A DNA stretch of 64,000 nucleotides from Flavobacteriia bacterium (GTDB taxonomy: Bacteria; Bacteroidota; Bacteroidia; Flavobacteriales; Weeksellaceae): positions 124,001 to 188,000 of the forward strand of contig JAECQR010000003.1 in assembly GCA_015999765.1 (NCBI GenBank). Direction: 5' to 3'. Positions 41,141-49,832 of the stretch are shown here, in pieces. Position 1 is the first letter of the stretch. Every line of letters starts with the position of its first letter. Below the pieces are notes generated by a model that had not been told where the DNA came from, made no database searches, and saw only the letters and a program-made list of their open reading frames with translations. Made by a program: the position numbers and the translations under genes.

Positions 41141-42028
41141 TTAACGGTCCTGCGGAATCGGGCTGTACTGAGAATTTACAATGGTAAGCTCCTTGGTCTT
41201 CAGATCGAAGAAATCATTCTGCGACATCACATGAACCGTGAGATTATCGATGGATATCGGCTGGCCAAGGTCGATCTTGGTTAAGTTGGTATCTTTAATG
41301 AATCTTCCGTCCACCAGAATCACAAGCCCGGAACCGATGGCTGTCATTGTATCTCCGTGAATATAAAGCCCGGTATCCTCACCAAGCCCAATTCCCAGCG
41401 TGCGCGGATTGTTGACTACCGCCTGGAAAAGCCTGCCGATTCTGCCCCGCTGAACAAAATGAGTGTCTACAATTACGTTTTCAATGAATCCCAGACCCTG
41501 AGTGGTTTTAATTTCACCTTTTAGAAGGGCTTCACTGCTGGAGCCTTGATAAATCATATTTTCCGAAGCTGCTGCGGCTCCTGCCGAAGTTCCCGCGTAA
41601 ATGAAATCCTGCTCCTGGTATTTCAGCAAAATGGCATCGTGGAATCTTGTTCCGCCGAGAATAGAAGTGAGTCTGAGTTGGTCGCCGCCGGTAAACATTA
41701 CTACGTCGGCAGCATTGGCGCGTGCAACGATAGCATCGCTGTTGGCCTGCTCCCGGTTTTGGATGTCAAGGATGTTAACAGTCTTTGAGCCTAAAAATTC
41801 AAAAGCTTTCTTATATTCTGGACCTACGATCTGCGGAATCTGTGAAGCGGTGGTGATGATCTCAATAATAGAATCTTCCTTTGAACGGGATTCATTGATT
41901 ATTTTTCTGAGAATCCCGCGCTCAAAAAAGTTCAGGTTTTTTTCTACATTCTGGTCGTAATCGGTTTCTGCAAAACTGCCTTTGTTTACGGCACCTCCGA
42001 TGATCATTAATTTTCCTACTGGTCTCAT
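41141..42028 (-). CDS. cphB: Cyanophycinase
   Basis: GKLMIIGGAVNKG, VMFTGGDQLRLTSILGGT, IYAGTSAGAAAASENMIYQG, LGFIENVIVDTHFVQRGRIGRL. Start reassigned to MRPVGKL. Confidence 0.95.
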   Translation of the reverse strand: MRPVGKLMIIGGAVNKGSFAETDYDQNVEKNLNFFERGILRKIINESRSKEDSIIEIITTASQIPQIVGPEYKKAFEFLGSKTVNILDIQNREQANSDAIVARANAADVVMFTGGDQLRLTSILGGTRFHDAILLKYQEQDFIYAGTSAGAAAASENMIYQGSSSEALLKGEIKTTQGLGFIENVIVDTHFVQRGRIGRLFQAVVNNPRTLGIGLGEDTGLYIHGDTMTAIGSGLVILVDGRFIKDTNLTKIDLGQPISIDNLTVHVMSQNDFFDLKTKELTIVNSQYSPIPQDR

Positions 42029-42147
42029 AGAATGCAAATGTAGAAAAATTATCAAACTCTCACCCAATGATGCGCCAACAAAATACAACTGAATAACTGA
42101 TATTTACACAATTATAAGCATCGAATTTACATTGAATACCAAAAAAT

Positions 42148-42181
42148 TTTGAGGAATTATTATGTTTTTCATTTATCTTTG
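42148..42181 (+). promoter_or_regulatory. Candidate Bacteroidetes promoter for cphA
   Basis: TTTG-N22-TATCTTTG. Confidence 0.4.
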
Positions 42182-42227
42182 ATTTTATATCACGAACACA
42201 CCATCACTAAACTTTACAGAATTAAGT

Positions 42228-44858
42228 ATGAAAATTGAAAAAATACAGATTTTAAAGGGTCCGAATATTTGGAGCATCCGCAGGAAAAAGCTCATTCAGA
42301 TGCGGCTGGATCTGGAAGAAGTGGAGCACCTTCCCACCAATAAAATTGAGGGTTTCCGGGAAAGACTCGAGAAACTTATTCCTTCGCTCATCACTCACCG
42401 CTGTTCCGAAGGCGTAGAAGGCGGATTTTTTCAGCGCGTGGTAATGGGAACCTGGATGGGCCACGTCATTGAACATATTGCACTCGAAATACAGACTCTG
42501 GCAGGAATGGATACCGGTTTCGGAAGAACGCGGGAAACCAAGTCGCCGGGAATTTATAATGTAGTATTCAGTTATCTGGAAGAGAATTCGGGAGTCTACG
42601 CTGCTGAGCAGTCCGTAGAAATTGCCGCCTGTCTTATTGAGGGCCGCCATTATGATATTGATGCCTGCATACAGGAACTCCGCGAAATCCGGGAGCGCGA
42701 AAGACTCGGACCCTCTACCGGAAGTATCGTAGAAGAAGCAGCTGCCAGAAAAATCCCTTGGATCCGTCTCGGCCGTAACTCTTTGGTGCAGCTGGGCTAT
42801 GGTGTAAATCAACAGCGTTTTCAGGCAACCATTACCGGTAAAACTTCGTCGATTGCGGTTGACATTGCCTGCAACAAGGAACTGACAAAAAAAATGCTCG
42901 ATGAAGCAGCAATCCCTGTCCCATCCGGAGATTTGGTTTCCGAACCCGAAGAGCTCGAAAAAGTCATCAGGAAAATCGGTTACCCAATTGTGCTGAAGCC
43001 GCTGGACGGAAATCACGGTAAAGGATCATCCATCAACGTAAATGATATGGAAAGTGCCATCATCGGTCTGCAGCACGCACAGGCATATTCCAGAAGAGTG
43101 ATTGTTGAAAAATACATTACCGGTTACGACTTTAGGGTGTTGGTCATCAACCACAAAATGGTGGCTGCGGCACGCAGAGTGCCTGCCCATATTGTTGGCG
43201 ACGGTGAAATGAACATCCAGCAGTTGATTGATAAAGAAAATCTGGATCCAAGAAGAGGGTACGGGCACGAAAATGTGCTCACAGAAATCCTAGTTGACAA
43301 AGATACCAACGAACTTCTCGAAAAACTTAATTATACCCTCGAAACTATTCCTCACAAGGGTGAAATCGTTTACCTGAAATCCACTGCAAACCTTTCTACA
43401 GGCGGAACGTCCATTGATGTAACTGACATGATTCACCCGGAGAATGTTACGATGTGCGAAAGGATTTCCAAGATTGTAGGATTGGATGTGTGTGGAATTG
43501 ATATCATGGCAGAAAATCTTACCCAGCCACTCAAGGAAAGCGGCGGTGCAATACTTGAAGTGAATGCTGCACCGGGATTCCGGATGCATTTGGCACCAAG
43601 TGAAGGGTTACCGAGAAACGTAGCTGCTCCGGTAGTAGATATGCTTTATCCGCAGGGTAAACCTTGCAGGATTCCGATCATTGCAGTAACGGGAACGAAC
43701 GGAAAAACGACTACGACCAGATTAATCGCACATATTGTAAAAAACAACGGTTACAGAGTAGGTTTCACCACTTCCGATGGAATTTACATCCAGAATACCA
43801 TGCTCACCAAAGGCGACACCACAGGCCCGATTTCAGCGGAATTCGTCCTGAAGGATCCTACAGTAGAGTTTGCCGTTCTGGAAACTGCACGAGGCGGAAT
43901 CCTGCGTTCCGGATTAGGATTCAGTTCCTGTGATATAGGCGTTCTTACCAACATTAAAGAAGATCACCTTGGCTTGAATGATATTCATAACCTTAAAGAT
44001 TTAACCCGTGTAAAAAGAGTAGTGCTTGATTCAGTAAGAAAAGGCGGCTGGAGTGTTCTGAATGCCGACGACGACTATTCCATGAGACTGATGCCCGATA
44101 TTGAGTCGAAAGTAGCGATTTTCAGTTTGGACGAGAATAATCCTCATATTACGAAATTAGCCAAAGAGGGTAAAGTGACCTGCGTGTACGAAGATGGTTT
44201 CATCACCATCAAAAAAGGCGACTGGAAGATCAGGATTGTAAAAGCCATCAACGTGCCGATCACGATGGAAGGTAAGGCTAGATTCATGATTTCCAATGTA
44301 TTGGCAGCCAGTCTTGCGGCATACTTACAGGGCTTTGCGATTGAGGATATCGCGAATTCACTACGCACCTTTATTCCAAGCCCGGCTCTGACTCCTGGAA
44401 GACTGAATGTTTTCAGATTCAAAAAGTTCAAGGTTCTTATCGACTTTGCCCATAATCCGGCAGGTTACGAAGCCATTGAAGATTACCTGAAAAATGTAGA
44501 TTCACCAAAAAAAATCGGAATCATTTCCGGAGTGGGAGACCGCCGCGACGGCGACATCCGGGAGTGCGGTAAGATTGCCGGCCGCATGTTCGACCATATC
44601 ATCATCCGAAACGAAAAGCACCTGCGCGGCAGAACCGAAGACGAAATCAACGGTCTGGTCATCGATGGGATGCAGAGTTCAGGTAAGGATGTAAGCTACG
44701 AGATTATTCCAAAAGAAATCGACGCGCTGAAACACGCGATGAGCCTGGCAGAGGAAAACACCTTTATCACGGCCCTCAGCGATGTAATTTCTAACGCCAT
44801 CGACCTCGTGCAGGAATACCAGCATAAAGAAATTCTGGAAGAAGGCACTACTCTTTAG
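42228..44858 (+). CDS. cphA: Cyanophycin synthetase
   Basis: MKIEKIQILKGPNIWSIRRKKLIQMRLDL, ATP-grasp (KPLDGNHGKGSSINV), Mur-ligase GTNGKTTTTRL, NAAPGFRMHLAPSEG. Confidence 0.97.
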   Translation: MKIEKIQILKGPNIWSIRRKKLIQMRLDLEEVEHLPTNKIEGFRERLEKLIPSLITHRCSEGVEGGFFQRVVMGTWMGHVIEHIALEIQTLAGMDTGFGRTRETKSPGIYNVVFSYLEENSGVYAAEQSVEIAACLIEGRHYDIDACIQELREIRERERLGPSTGSIVEEAAARKIPWIRLGRNSLVQLGYGVNQQRFQATITGKTSSIAVDIACNKELTKKMLDEAAIPVPSGDLVSEPEELEKVIRKIGYPIVLKPLDGNHGKGSSINVNDMESAIIGLQHAQAYSRRVIVEKYITGYDFRVLVINHKMVAAARRVPAHIVGDGEMNIQQLIDKENLDPRRGYGHENVLTEILVDKDTNELLEKLNYTLETIPHKGEIVYLKSTANLSTGGTSIDVTDMIHPENVTMCERISKIVGLDVCGIDIMAENLTQPLKESGGAILEVNAAPGFRMHLAPSEGLPRNVAAPVVDMLYPQGKPCRIPIIAVTGTNGKTTTTRLIAHIVKNNGYRVGFTTSDGIYIQNTMLTKGDTTGPISAEFVLKDPTVEFAVLETARGGILRSGLGFSSCDIGVLTNIKEDHLGLNDIHNLKDLTRVKRVVLDSVRKGGWSVLNADDDYSMRLMPDIESKVAIFSLDENNPHITKLAKEGKVTCVYEDGFITIKKGDWKIRIVKAINVPITMEGKARFMISNVLAASLAAYLQGFAIEDIANSLRTFIPSPALTPGRLNVFRFKKFKVLIDFAHNPAGYEAIEDYLKNVDSPKKIGIISGVGDRRDGDIRECGKIAGRMFDHIIIRNEKHLRGRTEDEINGLVIDGMQSSGKDVSYEIIPKEIDALKHAMSLAEENTFITALSDVISNAIDLVQEYQHKEILEEGTTL

Positions 44859-44877
44859 AACTTTGGCGCAAATAATT

Positions 44878-44905
44878 AATCCCTTCGAATGAAGGGATTT
44901 TTTTG
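44878..44905 (+). terminator. Intrinsic terminator after cphA
   Basis: aatccctt-cgaatg-aagggatttttttg. Confidence 0.8.
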
Positions 44906-44946
44906 TTAGGTTTGGCTATTCGCGGACTTTAAGCCTCACATCAAAG

Positions 44947-45582
44947 TTATTGTGGAAATGCTTTGTTATCATTAGCATTCTTCTTATTCTTCTGATAACT
45001 AATGGTATTTGAAACAGAGAACGTGATAAATATTAAGCCTATGATAATACCGCCCGAAGCTGCATTAAAATCAAAAATAGAGCAGCTTATAAAAAGTAAA
45101 AAGTAAACCAACCCTGTAATTTGCCAGAAAACTGATGGCTCGGTATGTAGGATGAATGTTGGTGTTGCTTGGTATGAAAATAGGGGCTTAATTTTTTGGT
45201 AATCCCAGATTAATAAGACAGTGGAGGCGAACAGCATCAGCGAAGTGATCAGCCAGGTTCCTTTAAAAGACAGGCTTATCGTAATGATGCAGATATTAAC
45301 GATCAGACTGAAATAAATTAAATTTCCCAGCGTAGCCAAACGCTGTGTCATTAGTAGAAATCCGGCCAACAGCTGTGCATATCCGATAAAGTTATAATAA
45401 AAGCCGGACTGATAAAGCCCTTCAAAAAAATATCCAATTGGATGATCCGTTGAAATTTGGGTAAACCGGTTGCCAATCAATTTGGTGTAACCCGAGGGGA
45501 TAAATGCAACACCGAGCAGATAACGTAAATGAATGATAACCCAGCGGTTAAAACGGTTTTCTCTTAGCTTTTCGTACTTCAT
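44947..45582 (-). CDS. DoxX-like membrane protein
   Basis: RYLLGVAFIPSGYTKLIG...YNFIGYAQLLAGFLLMTQRLATLGNLI. Confidence 0.75.
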   Translation of the reverse strand: MKYEKLRENRFNRWVIIHLRYLLGVAFIPSGYTKLIGNRFTQISTDHPIGYFFEGLYQSGFYYNFIGYAQLLAGFLLMTQRLATLGNLIYFSLIVNICIITISLSFKGTWLITSLMLFASTVLLIWDYQKIKPLFSYQATPTFILHTEPSVFWQITGLVYFLLFISCSIFDFNAASGGIIIGLIFITFSVSNTISYQKNKKNANDNKAFPQ

Positions 45583-45754
45583 ACGCAGTTAGTCGAAATA
45601 ACTCAAATTATTGTTACATGATCGCCGTTTTAGCCATATTCTGCGATATGACAGCTGATGGCTAGAAATCTGATGGAATTACGATAGAATGTTTTTTTAG
45701 CTATATCAGATTTAATTTCCACCCGTGCAGCAGAAATACTTTTTGATTTATAGT

Positions 45755-46168
45755 TTATTGGGGATTCAGAGTGTTTTTAAACCAAAGGTTTGATTCTTTG
45801 GAAAGCAGCATGATATACGCTACAATCTGAATTAAAGCACTTACTAAAGAAATTGTTCCATTCAGTGCATTTTCTTTAAATATTTGAGCTAGGGAAAACG
45901 GAAAAACCAACAGACCCAATCCCATCATAATGATGGATACAATCCTTGCCCAATTTTTTCTTTCATTAATATAATAGATCAGAAATCCCAAGATTCCGTA
46001 AGTCAGTATGAGGGTTACTAACCCCTCAGTAGAGGAAAATAATTTCATTTCTGAATAAAATTCACTAATCACAGAATTGATGAACCCGAGAATCAGCGAA
46101 AGTATAAGTAAACGGACTGCATTCTGAACTTTTTTAGGCTTATCATTTACGGTAGAAGTATCGTTCAT
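45755..46168 (-). CDS. Hypothetical four-TM membrane protein
   Basis: 137-138 aa, four hydrophobic segments, no specific family recognised. Confidence 0.65.
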   Translation of the reverse strand: MNDTSTVNDKPKKVQNAVRLLILSLILGFINSVISEFYSEMKLFSSTEGLVTLILTYGILGFLIYYINERKNWARIVSIIMMGLGLLVFPFSLAQIFKENALNGTISLVSALIQIVAYIMLLSKESNLWFKNTLNPQ

Positions 46169-46346
46169 CATGTATAAATTTTTTAATAGTAATTTCTTTG
46201 AGGCATTGTTGAAGGTTCAGGCAAATAGACTGTTTTTGCACCGATTCCCTTTATAGCTTTTTGTAAATATAACAAAATGCACAATCAGCGAAAATCTTTA
46301 TGATGTAAACTTATAATCCTTTGCTATTTACCATACAATTTCACAT

Positions 46347-46763
46347 TTATTTCTCAAGATATTCAGAAATACTTCTCCTGAACACGATAAATAAGCAACC
46401 CAAAATAAGATTCAAAGCAGCGAGTAATAAATTGATACTATTATTCGGATCTCTCGGAAATAATGGGTCGTAGTTCCTTTTTAGATCATAATATAAAAGT
46501 GAAATTACGGTAGTTAAATTTTCAATAATTAAAAATCCGCCAATAATAACGAGTGCAAGGGTTACGATGTTTTTAGAATTGAGATTGGTTAATGGAATAC
46601 TGTCATTTTCAAAACCTTTATCAAGTTTAAACAGATCAATAATCCGATCGGGAAACCGTATTAAAAAGTAGAACTTAAAAAAAAGAAAAAAAACATCGAC
46701 CTTTCTAGCACTCTCCTTCGGGAATCCTTGCCGCCGCTTCCCAAAAAACACCCTTTTTGGCAA
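46347..46763 (-). CDS. Hypothetical membrane protein, probably N-terminally degenerate or mis-started
   Basis: C-terminal two-TM part looks genuine; first ~25 aa (MPKRVFFGKRRQGFPKESARKV) look non-coding and derive from the repeat island. Confidence 0.45.
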   Translation of the reverse strand: MPKRVFFGKRRQGFPKESARKVDVFFLFFKFYFLIRFPDRIIDLFKLDKGFENDSIPLTNLNSKNIVTLALVIIGGFLIIENLTTVISLLYYDLKRNYDPLFPRDPNNSINLLLAALNLILGCLFIVFRRSISEYLEK

Positions 46764-46925
46764 CGAGTCCGCAACAAACCCGCAACAACATCACCAGAAA
46801 TTCGCTTCAATTTACAGAACCACATCACTCCCTGAAGTAATAACTCAGTTCAAAGGAATGTCAAAGGAAAGTCAAAGGAAAGGGTAACCAATGTCCCCAA
46901 CATTGGATTTCCCGAACCGGGCCAG
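46764..46925. repeat. Repeat-rich intergenic island (GTTGCGG-like units on minus strand, 3x 11-bp tandem repeat, two short hairpins)
   Basis: caaaggaatgt/caaaggaaagt/caaaggaaagg at 46851-46883; CCAATGT-cccca-ACATTGG at 46888-46906; CCCG-aac-CGGG at 46911-46921. Confidence 0.6.
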
Positions 46926-47027
46926 AACCAACAGCATTATAAAATAACTGAAGATCACCTGCAAAAAACTTCCTTCATTTACACTCAATAATTTCTCCCA
47001 ATTATTTTATCATCTCAATTATTTCCT

Positions 47028-47035
47028 TATTTTTG
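47028..47035 (+). promoter_or_regulatory. Bacteroidetes-type -7 box directly abutting dnaX start
   Basis: TATTTTTG ending 4 nt before the ATG at 47040. Confidence 0.4.
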
Positions 47036-47039
47036 ACCA

Positions 47040-48125
47040 ATGGAAAATTTCGTGGTTTCTGCTAGAAAATACCGCCCTCAGGAGTTCGATACTGTGGTAG
47101 GGCAGTCGCATATTACAGATACCCTCGAACACGCCATTGAAGAAAACCAGCTCGCTCAGGCGCTCTTATTCTGCGGTCCGCGTGGAGTGGGTAAAACCAC
47201 CTGCGCAAGAATCCTCGCCCGTAAAATCAACGAAAGAGACGGCTCCACCTCCGAAGACGGCTTTGCCTACAACATCTTCGAGCTCGATGCCGCTTCCAAC
47301 AACTCCGTGGAAGATATCCGCGAACTTACCGATCAGGTCCGTTTCGCTCCACAGGTAGGGAAGTACAAGATTTATATTATTGATGAGGTGCACATGCTCT
47401 CCTCAGCGGCGTTCAACGCCTTCCTGAAGACACTGGAAGAACCGCCTGCGCACGCCATCTTTATTCTCGCCACGACCGAGAAACACAAAATCATTCCGAC
47501 GATTCTTTCCCGTTGTCAGATCTATGATTTCAAGCGGATTACCATTGAAGATATTCAGAGCCATCTGAAAAGCATTGCGGATAAGGAAGGAATCACCTGC
47601 GAAGACGACGCGCTCTACCTCATTGCCCAGAAGGCTGATGGTGCCCTGCGCGACGCACTTTCCATATTCGACAGACTTTCTACATTTACCCAGAAAAACA
47701 TTACCCTCGCCAAAGCCGCCGAGGTACTCAATATTCTTGATTACGACCAGTATCTCAACATCGTAGATCTGGCGCATGAAAACCGGATTCCAGATGTGCT
47801 TTTCGCCTTCAACGAGATTGTGAAAAAAGGTTTTGACGCGCATATCTTCATTGCAGGAATGGGCAGCCATTTCCGTGATTTGATGATGGCGCAGAATCCT
47901 CATACTTTAAACCTGATTGAAGTAGGCGACAAAACCAAAGCCAGATTCTCTGAACAATCCAAAAAGTGGAATGCCCAGCAGCTCATCGATGCGATTGAAA
48001 TCTGCAACCATGCCGACATCAATTATAAAAACTCAAAGAACCCGAGACTGACGGTAGAAATTGCTTTAATGCAGCTTTCGTCTCTTACAGCCGCAGGAAC
48101 AGAGGTTAAAAAAAAAAGTATCTGA
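47040..48125 (+). CDS. dnaX: DNA polymerase III subunit gamma/tau, domains I-III (ORF ends just after an A10 run)
   Basis: SARKYRPQEFDTVVGQSHI, GPRGVGKTTCARI, IIDEVHMLSSAAFNAFLKTLEEPP. Confidence 0.95.
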   Translation: MENFVVSARKYRPQEFDTVVGQSHITDTLEHAIEENQLAQALLFCGPRGVGKTTCARILARKINERDGSTSEDGFAYNIFELDAASNNSVEDIRELTDQVRFAPQVGKYKIYIIDEVHMLSSAAFNAFLKTLEEPPAHAIFILATTEKHKIIPTILSRCQIYDFKRITIEDIQSHLKSIADKEGITCEDDALYLIAQKADGALRDALSIFDRLSTFTQKNITLAKAAEVLNILDYDQYLNIVDLAHENRIPDVLFAFNEIVKKGFDAHIFIAGMGSHFRDLMMAQNPHTLNLIEVGDKTKARFSEQSKKWNAQQLIDAIEICNHADINYKNSKNPRLTVEIALMQLSSLTAAGTEVKKKSI

Positions 48126-48130
48126 TTTTA

Positions 48131-48718
48131 GTGCCGCTTCTTAAAACGGCAGCTCCAACCACCCAACCCCCGAAATCAGAACCCAAACCGTCCGCTTCAG
48201 AAGAAATTCCCAGGGAAGCTCCTCCCGTAATCGTAAAAACCGCCGCGCCCATTGCAGCCCGTAAGGTATCCTCCAAATTCAGCATCAGCGCCGTTTTGAA
48301 CAAAACTGAAGTGGAAGAGGAAAAACCGGTTACCACCGCAAAAGAGACCCTGCCAAGCAATCACTTTACAGAGACCGACTTGCAGAAGGAGTGGGAGCAG
48401 TTCCTGAAAGATCTTCAGCGCAAAGACATCATCATCTACAGCGCCATCAGTTCATTCAAACTGCAGAAAAAAGGAGAAGATATCATAGAGGTCACTTATC
48501 CGTCAGAATCAGCGAAAATAGAGTTTGAAAAGGTGAGGGCAGACTTCTTCAACCATTTCATGCACAAGGTAAATCATTTCAATATCACCATCGAATATAA
48601 AAATGATACCAGCCTGAAGAAAGAAATCATCACCAAACGGAAGATTTTCGATAAATTTGCTGAAATTAATCCGCTTTTAAAGGATTTAGATGAGATCTTC
48701 AAATTCGATTTAAATTAA
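48131..48718 (+). CDS. dnaX: dnaX continuation (tau-type linker and C-terminal domain) in the -1 frame relative to 47040-48125
   Basis: Pro/Ala/Lys-rich linker then C-domain ending LLKDLDEIFKFDLN; the -1 frame is open from 48110. Confidence 0.85.
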   Translation: MPLLKTAAPTTQPPKSEPKPSASEEIPREAPPVIVKTAAPIAARKVSSKFSISAVLNKTEVEEEKPVTTAKETLPSNHFTETDLQKEWEQFLKDLQRKDIIIYSAISSFKLQKKGEDIIEVTYPSESAKIEFEKVRADFFNHFMHKVNHFNITIEYKNDTSLKKEIITKRKIFDKFAEINPLLKDLDEIFKFDLN

Positions 48719-48761
48719 AACCAAACGGAGTCAACATCGATGTTGACCAACCAATATTCCA

Positions 48762-49829
48762 ATGGACTTACAAAATTTAGAAAACAACTGGCTCCAGGAT
48801 TTTCCCAGCCCTTTAATCATAGCCGGCCCATGTAGCGCCGAAAGCGAAACTCAGATGCTTGAAACTGCCCGAAGAATCAAGGAATCCAACGCACCAGTTC
48901 CGGTTTTCCGAGCAGGAATCTGGAAACCCAGAACCAAACCCAACGGTTTCGAAGGAGTGGGAGTTATCGGTCTCAACTGGCTGAAAAAAGTAAAGGAAGA
49001 ATATGGCTTCAAAACCGCTACCGAAGTTGCTAACGGCCATCACGTCGCTGCCGCTTTGGAGGCTGATGTAGATATTCTGTGGATTGGTGCGCGTTCAACC
49101 GTAAATCCTTTCACCGTTCAGGAAATTGCGGAGGCGTTGAAAGGAACTGACAAACCGGTATTTGTAAAGAATCCTGTAAACCCCGATCTTGCCTTATGGA
49201 TCGGCGCCCTCGAAAGACTTTTAGGTCAGGACGTTAAAAACCTTGGAGCAATACACCGTGGCTTTTCAACGTATCAGAAAACAAAATACAGAAATATCCC
49301 GAACTGGCAGATCGCACTGGATTTCAAGAATCAGTTTCCCAATATTCCGATGTTGGTAGATCCGTCGCATATCTGCGGTAACAGAACCGGCCTGGCAGGA
49401 ATCGCTCAGGAAGCTTTAAACGTTGGCTATCAGGGAATGATCATCGAAACACACTGCACTCCGGACGATGCATGGAGCGATGCCTCGCAGCAGATTACAC
49501 CGGAAGTTCTCGCAGAACTGATCAGCAATTTACAGATCAGAAACTCCGATATTTCTGCTTTTGATGATGAAATGGACCGACATAGAACACTGATTTCCGA
49601 TCTCGATTTCCAGCTCATTGAACTGCTTTCTCACCGGATGAAGATTTCAGAAAAAATCGGAACGCTCAAAAAGGACAACAATATCGCAATCTTCCAGCCC
49701 GACCGCTGGAGAGTGATCACCGAGTACGCCAACCAGAAGGCAGATGAAACGGGCATGTCTCAGGAATTCATCGAAAAGGTTTTCAAAGCAATCCATGAGG
49801 AGTCGATTGAAATTCAGAATAATATTTAA
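48762..49829 (+). CDS. Bifunctional DAHP synthase / chorismate mutase
   Basis: IAGPCSAESETQ, RAGIWKPRTKPNGFEG, VDPSHICGNR; C-terminal AroQ-like domain (MDRHRTLISDLDFQLIELLSHRMKISEKIG). Confidence 0.95.
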   Translation: MDLQNLENNWLQDFPSPLIIAGPCSAESETQMLETARRIKESNAPVPVFRAGIWKPRTKPNGFEGVGVIGLNWLKKVKEEYGFKTATEVANGHHVAAALEADVDILWIGARSTVNPFTVQEIAEALKGTDKPVFVKNPVNPDLALWIGALERLLGQDVKNLGAIHRGFSTYQKTKYRNIPNWQIALDFKNQFPNIPMLVDPSHICGNRTGLAGIAQEALNVGYQGMIIETHCTPDDAWSDASQQITPEVLAELISNLQIRNSDISAFDDEMDRHRTLISDLDFQLIELLSHRMKISEKIGTLKKDNNIAIFQPDRWRVITEYANQKADETGMSQEFIEKVFKAIHEESIEIQNNI

Positions 49830-49832
49830 ACA

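Noticed and set aside
43664-43933. 89-aa plus-strand ORF within cphA
   Set aside because: Out-of-frame within the Mur-ligase coding region.
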